Shown: positions 8,481 through 17,029 of the stretch, piece after piece
How the letters are laid out: every line of letters begins with the position of its first letter
Position numbering within the stretch: position 1 is the stretch's first letter
DNA from: Caccoplasma_A sp045587545
GTDB taxonomy: Bacteria; Bacteroidota; Bacteroidia; Bacteroidales; G3-4614
Direction: 5' to 3'
Assembly: GCA_045587545.1 (NCBI GenBank)
Contig: JAZNCN010000003.1
Span: 20,387 to 84,386, forward strand
Length of the DNA stretch: 64,000 nucleotides
The notes under the pieces: generated by a model
Databases searched by the model: none
Told to the model about the DNA's origin: nothing
Seen by the model: the letters and a program-made list of their open reading frames with translations, nothing else
Program-made: the position numbers and the translations under genes

Positions 8481-10286
8481 GTGAAAAGAATATTAATAAT
8501 CATATTAATAACCATAACTATGCTCCCAATTTATGCACAAGATTGGGAGCATATAAAAAAATCTCCACTATACCTTTATGGAGAAGGTTGGGGTGTAACA
8601 GTCAGTGAAGCAGATAACAATGCCTTAAATGACCTTATAAGTAAAATAAGCGTACAGGTAACAGGCGAAATAGAGCAACAAGAGAGCGAAGGAGTATCAA
8701 ACGACTCTTTAGTAGCAAAAAAAGATTTTGTTGCAAAAATAAGAACCTATACGCAAGCAACTCTTACAAACACCGGGCGAGAGATAGTGGAGAACGAACC
8801 CGATGCATATGTAGTTCGCTACATAAAACGTAGTGAGCTAAACCGTATATTCGACAGGCGAAAACAAAAAGCCCTTGACTATGTATATTCAGCACAACGT
8901 GCCACCGAGAAAGAGAAAATAGATGTAGCCTTGAAAGACTACTATTGGGCATTAATGTTAGTACAATCGTTGCAATATCCCAACGAAGCATACTATACCG
9001 ATGAGTGTGATAAAAAACATATCCTTACAAAATGGATACCAGATCAAATGAATAAACTATTCTCTAATCTCAATATAGAGGTAGTAAATCGCAAAGATTG
9101 TGATGTGGAGTTAAGGATTACTCATAATGGAGATATCGTAAGCTCGATAGACTACACCTACTTTGACGGACGAGATTGGAGTAATATATATAGTGCAAAA
9201 GACGGGTGCGGAGTTCTCGAACTCGCACCGGGTAATATAAACGAAAATTATCAGTTGAAGATAGAGTACGAATATCGAGGTGAATCACATATTGACAAAG
9301 AGGTTGAAAGCGTAATGAAGTTGAACAAACCAATTGCCTTACGCAATGCATACTTTAATGTAAAAAGTAAATTTGAGATATGCACAGAAGACCAATGGCC
9401 AAATCAAAAACAAAATGAAAGTATTGCTTCTTCGCCTATAAGCGATACCGAGCTTGCAAGTTACGAAGAGGCATTAAACAGAGTAGAGTCGGCATTAACA
9501 ACAAAAAACTTTGAAAATATTGAAACACTCTTTACCCCCGAAGGATATGAGATATTTACTCAGCTATTAAAGTATGGTAATGCAAAGGTAGTGGGAACAC
9601 CACAACACACCTATTATCCCTATGATAATTATGTTGTGGCTCGAGGCTTACAGATGTCGTTTTCTTTTGCGAACGGCTATCGCAAATCGTTTGTAGAAGA
9701 CGTTGTATTTACATTTGATGAGAACAATAAAATAAATAATATTGTATTCGGGCTTGGCGAGGAGGCAGAGAACGATATCTTATACAAAGAAGCTTGGCCC
9801 TCCAAAGCACGAGTAGCACTAATGCAGTTTTTAGAAAATTACCAAACAGCCTATGCTCTTAAACGACTTGATTATATAACAGAAATATTTGACGATAATG
9901 CAGTAATCATAACAGCAACAGTAGTTCCTGCTTCTGTGAATAAAAAGATTGATAGTCCCGAATTGCACGAAATACAAAATAAAATTATCAAATACAACAG
10001 ATACACAAAAGATGCCTATTTAAAACAGTTAGAACGCAGTTTTAATAGCAAAGAATATATAAACCTCCGTTTTGCTGGTAACGATGTTCGTAAGTTAGGA
10101 CGAGGAGGTGAGGTATATGCCATACAAATATCACAAGAGTATTACTCTTCGAACTATGGAGATAAAGGCTATCTCTTCTTAATGATTGATATAAACGACC
10201 CACAAAAACCTTTAATAAAAATTCGTACATGGCAACCCGAAAAAGATTCCAACTTTGGATTGTATGGACCAGAAGATTTTAAATAG
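8481..10286 (+). CDS. LPP20 family secreted protein with C-terminal NTF2-like domains
   Basis: 601 residues from a GTG start; no ATG lies near enough to give the signal peptide (MKRILIIILITITMLPIYA). Residues ~30-120 are an LPP20 domain (YLYGEGWGVTVSEADNNAL...VQVTGEIEQQ). The middle (~190-290) looks beta-rich. The C-terminal half (~325-600) resembles one or two NTF2/SnoaL-like folds (EEALNRVESALTTKNFENI; ENYQTAYALKRLDYI...FDDNAVII). No catalytic residues can be named. The start lies 5 bp after the preceding stop, so translation is probably coupled. In Bacteroidales such proteins commonly sit beside PEGA proteins, but their joint role is unknown to me. Confidence 0.78.
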   Translation: MKRILIIILITITMLPIYAQDWEHIKKSPLYLYGEGWGVTVSEADNNALNDLISKISVQVTGEIEQQESEGVSNDSLVAKKDFVAKIRTYTQATLTNTGREIVENEPDAYVVRYIKRSELNRIFDRRKQKALDYVYSAQRATEKEKIDVALKDYYWALMLVQSLQYPNEAYYTDECDKKHILTKWIPDQMNKLFSNLNIEVVNRKDCDVELRITHNGDIVSSIDYTYFDGRDWSNIYSAKDGCGVLELAPGNINENYQLKIEYEYRGESHIDKEVESVMKLNKPIALRNAYFNVKSKFEICTEDQWPNQKQNESIASSPISDTELASYEEALNRVESALTTKNFENIETLFTPEGYEIFTQLLKYGNAKVVGTPQHTYYPYDNYVVARGLQMSFSFANGYRKSFVEDVVFTFDENNKINNIVFGLGEEAENDILYKEAWPSKARVALMQFLENYQTAYALKRLDYITEIFDDNAVIITATVVPASVNKKIDSPELHEIQNKIIKYNRYTKDAYLKQLERSFNSKEYINLRFAGNDVRKLGRGGEVYAIQISQEYYSSNYGDKGYLFLMIDINDPQKPLIKIRTWQPEKDSNFGLYGPEDFK

Positions 10287-10314
10287 AAAGAACTCTATAT
10301 TCACATTATCTCTC

Positions 10315-10340
10315 CTTTGAAATTTAATTTGTATCTTCGC
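10315..10340 (+). promoter_or_regulatory. Promoter-like block before mfd
   Basis: TATCTTCG at 10332-10339 is a near-match to the -7 box. The 26-bp block differs by one base from the block before the ABC-F gene. The predicted leader to the ATG at 10360 is about 15 bases. Confidence 0.55.
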
Positions 10341-10359
10341 ATTTTAGAATTAAAATTAG

Positions 10360-13300
10360 ATGCAAGAGGAAGATATTGTCAAAATAAGAGATATTTTCAA
10401 TTACTCGTTAAGGAAGAGTGCATTTGAAAAAGCTATTACAGATGAGAAGTGTAAAACAATTCATCTGCAAGGGCTTATTGGCTCATCTTCGGCAATAGCG
10501 CTATCGGCTCTAAAAGATATGGATAGGTGTGTTATTGCTGTTGCCAACGATGCCGAAGAGGCAGGTTATCTCTATCACGATATTTGTCAGGTTACTAATA
10601 ACAATAGTGATGTGCTCTATTTTCCATCGGGTTATAAAAGGGCTATTAAGTATGGTCAGACCGATGCTGCCAATGCCATTCTGAGAACAGAGGTATTAGG
10701 GCGATTGAGCAGAGACAATGGAAGTGCCATTATTGTTACTTCACCCGATGCTCTTGCCGAAAAGGTTATTTCGGACAAGGAGTTAAAAAAGGGTACTCTG
10801 CACTGCAAAGTTGGCGATGCCCTAAATATGGAGGTGTTTGCCGACAACCTTTTTGAACTTGGTTTTGAGCGTTGCGACTATGTTTATGAGCCGGGGCAAT
10901 ACTCGGTACGAGGCAGTATTATTGATGTATATTCTTATGCTGGCAGTTACCCTTACAGAATTGACTTTTTTGGAGATGAGGTTGATTCAATAAGGAGTTT
11001 TGATATTGAGAGCCAACTTTCAAAAGAGAAGGTTGCAGAGATTGATATTATCCCCGATATGGGTATCAATGAGAAATTTGGCATATCAATTCTTGAGTTC
11101 ATAAAACCCGATACTGTTTTCGCTTTTGCCGACCTTGCATGGGCTTGCGAAAGGATTAAGAGTATTGCATCAGAGAGCATAGCTGCCCAATTGGTTTTAA
11201 GTCAAGAGGGCGATATGGAGGCCATGGAGAAGGTGATTGACCCCGATGCGTTTGCAACAGATATTTTAAACTTCAAACGTATTGACTATGGCGCAAAATG
11301 CTACTCAAAGAGTTTCTCTACCATTAAATATGAGATTGCCCCTCAACCTATATACCACAAAGATTTTGACAAGGCTGCCGAGTCGTTTGCCGAGTTTATT
11401 AAAGAGGGATACAAAATTTATATTTTAAGTGATAGTCGCAAACAGATTGACCGCTTAAGCGAAATTTTTGCCGAACGTAATAATTTTATCTCTTTTACTG
11501 CAGTAAACAGAACTATTCATGAGGGATTTATTGATAGAGAGAGAAAAATTTGTTTGTTTACCGACCACCAGATTTTTGACCGTTTTCATAAATACAATCT
11601 TAAAAGCGACCATGTCAGAAGTGGAAAACTTGCTCTTTCGCTTAAAGAACTTAAACAGATTGAATTGGGCGACTATATTGTTCATATCGATTATGGTATA
11701 GGACGTTTTGGCGGGCTTGTAAGGGGTAATATAAACGGCTATATGCAGGAGATGGTAAAACTTGTTTACCAAAATAACGACATGATTTTTGTGAGTATCC
11801 ATGCTCTGCATAAGTTATCGAAGTATAAGGGTAAAGAGGGCGATGCTCCGCGTATATATAGGCTTAATGGCAATGCTTGGGCAAGATTGAAGGAGAAGAC
11901 AAAGAGCAAGATGAAAGAGATTGCTCGCGATCTTATTCTTTTATATGCCAAACGTGCGACACAAGAGGGGTTTGCTTTTTCGACTGACAGCTTTATGCAA
12001 AACGAGTTGGAGGCAAGTTTTATGTATGAGGATACTCCCGACCAACTTAAAACCACTAACGAGGTTAAGGCCGATATGGAGAGGGCAAGACCTATGGACC
12101 GTCTTATTTGTGGTGATGTTGGTTTTGGTAAAACCGAGATTGCTGTGCGCGCCGCTTTTAAGGCTGCTTGCGACAATATGCAAACTGCTGTATTGGTGCC
12201 AACAACGGTGCTTGCTTATCAACACTATAATACATTTAAAAACCGTCTGAAAGATTTCCCTGTTAAAGTTGAATATTTGAGCCGTGCAAGAAGTGCCAAA
12301 GATACCAAACGTATTTTAAAGGAGCTGGAGAGCGGAGAGATTAACATACTTATTGGTACTCACAAAATTATTGGTAAAGATGTCAAGTTTAAATCGTTGG
12401 GGTTGCTTATTATTGATGAGGAACAAAAATTTGGCGTTGCTGTTAAGGATAAGCTTAAACAGATTAAGAGTAATGTTGATACCCTAACAATGTCAGCAAC
12501 GCCTATACCTCGAACTTTACAATTTTCTTTAATGGGGGCAAGAGACCTATCTGCTATAACCACCCCTCCACCAAACCGCCACCCTATCCAAACAGAGGTT
12601 CACCCCTTTAATGAGGATATTATAAAAGAGGCTATTGAGTTTGAGTTGAGCCGAAACGGACAGGTATTTTTTGTTAATAACAGAATTGCCATGCTTGCCG
12701 AGCTTGAGGGCATTATCCTTAAACTTGTGCCTGATGCAAGAGTTATTGTGGGACACGGACAGATGGAGCCTGAGAAACTTGAAAAGGTCATTCTTGATTT
12801 TGCCAATCATGAGTATGATGTTTTACTTTCGACCACAATTATTGAGGCAGGTGTTGATATGCCAAATACAAACACAATAATTATTAATGAGGCTCAGAAT
12901 TTTGGTTTGAGCGACCTTCATCAACTTCGTGGCAGAGTTGGACGTAGCAACAAAAAGGCTTTCTGCTATCTGCTTACTCCCCCATTCTCTGTTTTAAAAA
13001 CCGATGCTCGCAGACGCTTGCAGGCTATTGAGAATTTCTCGGAACTTGGTAGCGGTATTCATATTGCCATGCAAGATTTGGATATTAGAGGTGCCGGCAA
13101 CCTGCTTGGTTCGGAACAGAGCGGTTTTATTACCGATTTGGGATATGAAACTTATCAAAAGATATTAAAAGAGGCTGTTGGAGAATTGAAAACAGAGGAG
13201 TTCTCTGATTTATATGAAGAGGAGAACAATAGCAACGACAACTTTGTTGACGAGTGCATTATTGAAACCGATATGGAGTTGTTATTCCCAGCCTCGTACA

Positions 13301-13695
13301 TCGAAAATGAATCGGAACGTATTTTGCTTTATCAAGAGCTTGACAATATGGAGCGCGAAGAAGATATTGCAGAATTCAAAGCAAAATTGGAAGATAGGTT
13401 TGGGCGTATTCCCAAACAGGGCGAAGAGTTGATAAGGGTTGTTTCTCTAAGACGTCTTGCTAAGCAACTCGGAATGGAAAAAGTTACTTTAAAGCAGGGC
13501 AAGATGAACCTATATTTTGTATCGGACGAGAAGAGCAAATATTTTGAGTCTGATACCTTTGGTAAAATTATTGATTATGTTCAACGCGAACCTAAACGTG
13601 CCGCTTTACGTGAAAACCGAGGCAAACGCATTCTTACCATAGGTTATATTGATAACGTTGCTATGGGTATTGAAATTCTGGAGAGGATTGTTTGA
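10360..13695 (+). CDS. mfd: Transcription-repair coupling factor
   Basis: 1111-residue ATP-dependent translocase that removes RNA polymerase stalled at DNA lesions and recruits UvrAB. N-terminal UvrB-homology module up to ~350. RNA-polymerase interaction (CarD-like) domain near 430-500 (LGDYIVHIDYGIGRFGG). RecG-like translocase domains from ~560, with Walker A CGDVGFGKTE, the box LIIDEEQKFGV, motif III TMSATPIPRTL and motif VI QLRGRVGRS. C-terminal TRCF domain from ~960. Length is normal (1100-1170). It is transcribed from its own promoter-like block, separately from the LPP20 operon upstream. The end (ERIV, stop, then AGTTGTTAG) touches a fragment of the gene-end repeat. Confidence 0.97.
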   Translation: MQEEDIVKIRDIFNYSLRKSAFEKAITDEKCKTIHLQGLIGSSSAIALSALKDMDRCVIAVANDAEEAGYLYHDICQVTNNNSDVLYFPSGYKRAIKYGQTDAANAILRTEVLGRLSRDNGSAIIVTSPDALAEKVISDKELKKGTLHCKVGDALNMEVFADNLFELGFERCDYVYEPGQYSVRGSIIDVYSYAGSYPYRIDFFGDEVDSIRSFDIESQLSKEKVAEIDIIPDMGINEKFGISILEFIKPDTVFAFADLAWACERIKSIASESIAAQLVLSQEGDMEAMEKVIDPDAFATDILNFKRIDYGAKCYSKSFSTIKYEIAPQPIYHKDFDKAAESFAEFIKEGYKIYILSDSRKQIDRLSEIFAERNNFISFTAVNRTIHEGFIDRERKICLFTDHQIFDRFHKYNLKSDHVRSGKLALSLKELKQIELGDYIVHIDYGIGRFGGLVRGNINGYMQEMVKLVYQNNDMIFVSIHALHKLSKYKGKEGDAPRIYRLNGNAWARLKEKTKSKMKEIARDLILLYAKRATQEGFAFSTDSFMQNELEASFMYEDTPDQLKTTNEVKADMERARPMDRLICGDVGFGKTEIAVRAAFKAACDNMQTAVLVPTTVLAYQHYNTFKNRLKDFPVKVEYLSRARSAKDTKRILKELESGEINILIGTHKIIGKDVKFKSLGLLIIDEEQKFGVAVKDKLKQIKSNVDTLTMSATPIPRTLQFSLMGARDLSAITTPPPNRHPIQTEVHPFNEDIIKEAIEFELSRNGQVFFVNNRIAMLAELEGIILKLVPDARVIVGHGQMEPEKLEKVILDFANHEYDVLLSTTIIEAGVDMPNTNTIIINEAQNFGLSDLHQLRGRVGRSNKKAFCYLLTPPFSVLKTDARRRLQAIENFSELGSGIHIAMQDLDIRGAGNLLGSEQSGFITDLGYETYQKILKEAVGELKTEEFSDLYEEENNSNDNFVDECIIETDMELLFPASYIENESERILLYQELDNMEREEDIAEFKAKLEDRFGRIPKQGEELIRVVSLRRLAKQLGMEKVTLKQGKMNLYFVSDEKSKYFESDTFGKIIDYVQREPKRAALRENRGKRILTIGYIDNVAMGIEILERIV

Positions 13696-13714
13696 GTTGT
13701 TAGTTATTATTTAA

Positions 13715-14338
13715 TTAAAACGACAAACCTTTATCGATGATTTTTACAGAGTTAAGTTTTTCTAATTTACCTATTACTTCATCGGCAAATTCAAGGGAAA
13801 TATGAAAAGATATTGAGCATTGATTATCAAATATGCGCTCTCCTACTCTTATGCAATCTTCTTTATCTTTTAGTAGTCGCATCACACCTTCCATATCGAT
13901 ATAGTCAAACTCAACAAGTAGCTCACACTCTACGGTGCGCTCCACTATGGTGTTATTGCGTATGGCATCTAAGGCAGCCTCTTTATAGGCAACTATAAGA
14001 CCTCCCGTGCCAAGTTTTATACCTCCGAAATAACGTACAACCACTATCAGAACATTTGTTATTTCGTTTGAAAGCATCTGCCCCACTATGGGTTTTCCTG
14101 CAGTTCCTGACGGTTCGCCATTATCGCTACTGCGCGTAAACTCGCCGCTTGCACCCACTCTGTACCCCCAACATACATGACGGGCATCGTGAAATTTATT
14201 GCGATACTCCTCAACATAAGCCATAGCCTCATCTACCGTAAATACGGGTATGGCAAAGGAGATGAATTTACTCATCTTCTCTTTGTATAAACCTTCTGAT
14301 ATCGTGGATATGGTTTTGTATGAGGTTATTTGACTCAT
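13715..14338 (-). CDS. yigZ: YigZ/IMPACT family protein
   Basis: 207 residues of the UPF0029 (IMPACT) family. The N-terminal IMPACT fold carries HDARHVCWGYRVG (~residue 52) and RSSDNGEPSGTAGKPI (~residue 70), the family signature. The second domain (~135-207) is the short ferredoxin-like C-terminal module of YigZ. The eukaryotic relative binds the translation regulator GCN1. The bacterial role is unsettled (ribosome or nucleic-acid binding proposed). Its ATG overlaps the upstream nitroreductase stop as ATGA, so translation is coupled. It is last in the DUF4783-nadC-nitroreductase-yigZ operon. Confidence 0.9.
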   Translation of the reverse strand: MSQITSYKTISTISEGLYKEKMSKFISFAIPVFTVDEAMAYVEEYRNKFHDARHVCWGYRVGASGEFTRSSDNGEPSGTAGKPIVGQMLSNEITNVLIVVVRYFGGIKLGTGGLIVAYKEAALDAIRNNTIVERTVECELLVEFDYIDMEGVMRLLKDKEDCIRVGERIFDNQCSISFHISLEFADEVIGKLEKLNSVKIIDKGLSF

Positions 14339-15186
14339 ATTTGTGTAAAGTCAATATCTATGCGATCGGTATATTTCTCAAATCGGAATTGTGGCATTCC
14401 GAGTGCCATTCCTGCACACATTACTCCTTTTATACCCAATCTCTTCTCAAGTTCACCTTTTTTAAGACGGGTAGCCGACAATACAAAGCCTGTATAGAAT
14501 TGAGCCACGCCAAGACTCTCTGCCATCAACGATGCGTTTTGATATGCCAAATTTGCATTCTCAGCTCCAAATCTATCGCCTTTGGGCGCCGATATTATAA
14601 GCATCGCAGTTGCTTTGCGCATAACGTTATCATTACCCTTTTCAAATTCAGCTTTTAAACGGTCAAGCATGGGTACCATTGCAAAAGTTTTAGGCATCAA
14701 AAGTTTTGTTATTGGTGCCACGACTCTATTTGCAAGTAGTTTGCGTATGTTATAAAAGGTCTCAATAGTAAATGATGTTACCTCTCTTATTTTTTCAATA
14801 TCGGTTATAAGTGTAAACTCAAGATTTTGCGAATTTGTTGCAGTTGGCGCACGATATGCGGCTTCAACTATCATCTTAAGCATATCCTCAGATATCTGTT
14901 GCGAGGAGATAAAACGGTTTGAGCGACGACCTTTTATCAAAGTCATTATCTGCTCGGGTGTAGGATAATCTGCAAGAGAAAACTTATGTATCTTATCTTG
15001 AGGAAAGAGAGAATGTGTTATTGCATCGGCAGGACATGCCGATACGCAATGACCGCACCCGATACAAGTTTGCTCGTTTTGTGTTGCAAGCCCATTTTCT
15101 CCTTTATAGAATATCAAATCGGGGCAGATGTTTATACATCTGCCACATTTGATACATTTATCTCTGTTTACCGATATTTCAATCAT
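14335..15186 (-). CDS. Nitroreductase with N-terminal two-cluster ferredoxin domain
   Basis: 283 residues. Residues ~9-60 hold two [4Fe-4S] motifs: CIKCGRCINICP and CIGCGHCVSACP. From ~85 on is an FMN-dependent nitroreductase fold (RRSNRFISSQQI, then YRAPTATNSQNLEF, the FMN-binding signature). A likely flow is electrons from a cellular donor through the clusters to FMN and then to an unknown oxidant. It sits 6 bp after nadC and overlaps yigZ, so it belongs to the same operon. Context suggests redox housekeeping tied to NAD metabolism, but the substrate is not evident. Confidence 0.88.
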   Translation of the reverse strand: MIEISVNRDKCIKCGRCINICPDLIFYKGENGLATQNEQTCIGCGHCVSACPADAITHSLFPQDKIHKFSLADYPTPEQIMTLIKGRRSNRFISSQQISEDMLKMIVEAAYRAPTATNSQNLEFTLITDIEKIREVTSFTIETFYNIRKLLANRVVAPITKLLMPKTFAMVPMLDRLKAEFEKGNDNVMRKATAMLIISAPKGDRFGAENANLAYQNASLMAESLGVAQFYTGFVLSATRLKKGELEKRLGIKGVMCAGMALGMPQFRFEKYTDRIDIDFTQI

Positions 15187-15192
15187 AGGTTA

Positions 15193-16032
15193 TTAACAAG
15201 CTTTAAAACTCAAATCCAAACCTTTTACTGAGTGGGTCAATGCTCCTACTGAGATATAATCAACTCCGCATTCTGCATAACTGCGCAGAGTATCAAATGT
15301 TATTCCGCCTGATGATTCGGTTTCGTAACGGCCATCAATTATCTCAACAGCTTTGCGAGTTAGCTCCGGAGTAAAGTTATCAAGCATTATTCGGTCAATA
15401 CCGCCACACTCAATAGCCTCTTGCAACTCATCAAGGTTACGAACCTCTATCTCTATTTTTAAATCTTTACCCTTCTCTTTTAAGTATGATTGAGCACGTT
15501 TTATTGCATTTGTTATACCTCCTGCAAAATCAACGTGATTATCTTTTAAAAGAATCATATCAAACAATCCTATTCGATGGTTTACTCCACCACCTATTTT
15601 TACTGCCTCTTTTTCTAACAAGCGTAATCCCGGTGTTGTTTTGCGAGTATCCAAAACTTTTGTTTTTAATCCTTCAAGCTGTTTTGCATAACGGCGTGTT
15701 ACGGTTGCAATACCACTCATTCGTTGCATTACATTAAGCATCAATCGCTCAGTCTGTAATAGAGAACGAACTTTACCACGAACTATAAATGCTATATCAC
15801 CCACCTTAACCTCATCGCCATCGTTCAAGAATTGTTCCACTTCAAGCTGAGGGTCAAATGCTGCAAATATACGTTTTGCCATCTCAACACCTGCCAATAC
15901 ACCATCTTCTTTTACTATTAGCTTTTGCGCTCCTTGTGCATCTTCAGGGATACAACAAAGAGTTGTGTGGTCTCCATCGCCTATATCCTCGGCAAATGCG
16001 AGTTTTATCAAATCATTAATTAAATTCTCCAT
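15193..16032 (-). CDS. nadC: Nicotinate-nucleotide pyrophosphorylase (carboxylating)
   Basis: 279-residue quinolinate phosphoribosyltransferase. It converts quinolinate and PRPP to nicotinate mononucleotide, CO2 and pyrophosphate in de novo NAD synthesis. The core signature LDTRKTTPGLR (~residue 130) with KIGGGVNHRIGL binds quinolinate and PRPP. EVRNLDELQEA and IMLDNFTPE lie in the barrel, and the end has SVGALTHSVKGLDLS. Length is typical. It begins 7 bp after DUF4783, in a neighbourhood common in Bacteroidetes. nadA and nadB are not in the window. Confidence 0.97.
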   Translation of the reverse strand: MENLINDLIKLAFAEDIGDGDHTTLCCIPEDAQGAQKLIVKEDGVLAGVEMAKRIFAAFDPQLEVEQFLNDGDEVKVGDIAFIVRGKVRSLLQTERLMLNVMQRMSGIATVTRRYAKQLEGLKTKVLDTRKTTPGLRLLEKEAVKIGGGVNHRIGLFDMILLKDNHVDFAGGITNAIKRAQSYLKEKGKDLKIEIEVRNLDELQEAIECGGIDRIMLDNFTPELTRKAVEIIDGRYETESSGGITFDTLRSYAECGVDYISVGALTHSVKGLDLSFKAC

Positions 16033-16039
16033 AATTATA

Positions 16040-16423
16040 TTATAATTCTTCTATTCTTATTTGCGATATTTTTTCTATCTCACCGTCAGCATCAATCAAA
16101 ACATGTATTCTGAAACTCTGTTTTACCGTTTCATATTTACATATCATATATATTACACCCCCTTGACTATTATCGTGTAACACTGTAAAACTTTTAGGAG
16201 GATTTGTTTTAAAAAACTTTGAAAGTTCCTGAACAGCTTCGTTCTTTTGCAACGAACGTCTTAAAGGATATGAAACCATAAATAAACGGTCAGCCATAGC
16301 CTCTGATACTATTGTTGCATCTCCTTTTTCAAATCCGCTTTCAACACTCATTCGGGCATCGTTTGCAAATGACGATGTAACAATTGCCATCATTACCAAT
16401 AAAACAAGAAGTAACTTTTTCAT
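16040..16423 (-). CDS. DUF4783 secreted protein (NTF2-like)
   Basis: 127 residues with a signal peptide (MKKLLLVLLVMMAIVTSSFA). The mature ~105 residues match the DUF4783 family, an NTF2-like fold found in Bacteroidetes, with FEKGDATIVSEAMADR near the start and IHVLIDADGEIEKISQIRIEEL at the end. Function unknown; a periplasmic location is expected. It is first in the operon with nadC, and a good -7 box lies about 65 bp before its start on the same strand. The link to NAD synthesis is by co-transcription only. Confidence 0.85.
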   Translation of the reverse strand: MKKLLLVLLVMMAIVTSSFANDARMSVESGFEKGDATIVSEAMADRLFMVSYPLRRSLQKNEAVQELSKFFKTNPPKSFTVLHDNSQGGVIYMICKYETVKQSFRIHVLIDADGEIEKISQIRIEEL

Positions 16424-16485
16424 AATTCTTTTAATATTACTCTCTTTTTACTATTTTTACAGCAGATAAACTACCTTATATTTTA

Positions 16486-16493
16486 CAAAAGTA
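16486..16493 (-). promoter_or_regulatory. -7 box of the DUF4783-nadC operon
   Basis: On the minus strand this reads TACTTTTG, a perfect TAnnTTTG. It lies in the 100-bp divergent gap with rlmH. No -33 match is seen at the ideal spacing. Confidence 0.45.
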
Positions 16494-16523
16494 CATAAAA
16501 AGTCAATACTATACTACATCAAT

Positions 16524-16991
16524 ATGAAATTAGTTTTTTTAATGGTTGGCAAAACCAACGAAAAATATTTTAACGACGCCATATTGGAGTACGAAAAAAG
16601 AATTAAACGTTTTATTCCCTTTGAGATTATAACCATACCCGATTCAAAAGGGATAAAAAGTGCCGATGTATTAAAAGAGACAGAAGGCGAACTAATTCTT
16701 AAACAGGTAAAATCTGACGATTTCTTAATTCTTCTTGACGAAAAAGGGAAGAGTTTTAGTTCAATAAAATTTGCCTCTTATGTTGAAAAACTTTTGAGCC
16801 GTAGCGACAAACGTATAATTTTTGCAATTGGAGGTGCATACGGTTTTTCAAAAGGGGTATATGAGAGAGCCGACGATAAAATTTCTCTCTCTGAAATGAC
16901 ATTTTCGCACCAACTTGTAAGAGTAGTTTTTACCGAACAGCTTTACAGAGCTTTTACCATTATAAACAACCTGCCCTATCATCATGAATAG
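16524..16991 (+). CDS. rlmH: 23S rRNA pseudouridine-1915 N3-methyltransferase
   Basis: 155-residue SPOUT methyltransferase that uses S-adenosylmethionine to methylate pseudouridine 1915 in helix 69 of 23S rRNA on the 70S ribosome. The trefoil-knot SAM site is visible as FAIGGAYGFSKGVYERAD (~residue 105). The invariant C-terminal segment SLSEMTFSHQLVRVVFTEQLYRAF ends in NLPYHHE. Length is exactly that of the family. It is divergent from the DUF4783-nadC operon and convergent with hemW. Confidence 0.97.
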   Translation: MKLVFLMVGKTNEKYFNDAILEYEKRIKRFIPFEIITIPDSKGIKSADVLKETEGELILKQVKSDDFLILLDEKGKSFSSIKFASYVEKLLSRSDKRIIFAIGGAYGFSKGVYERADDKISLSEMTFSHQLVRVVFTEQLYRAFTIINNLPYHHE

Positions 16992-17029
16992 TGCAAATAT
17001 TGCAGTTATTCTATATTGCTTGTGTAAAT

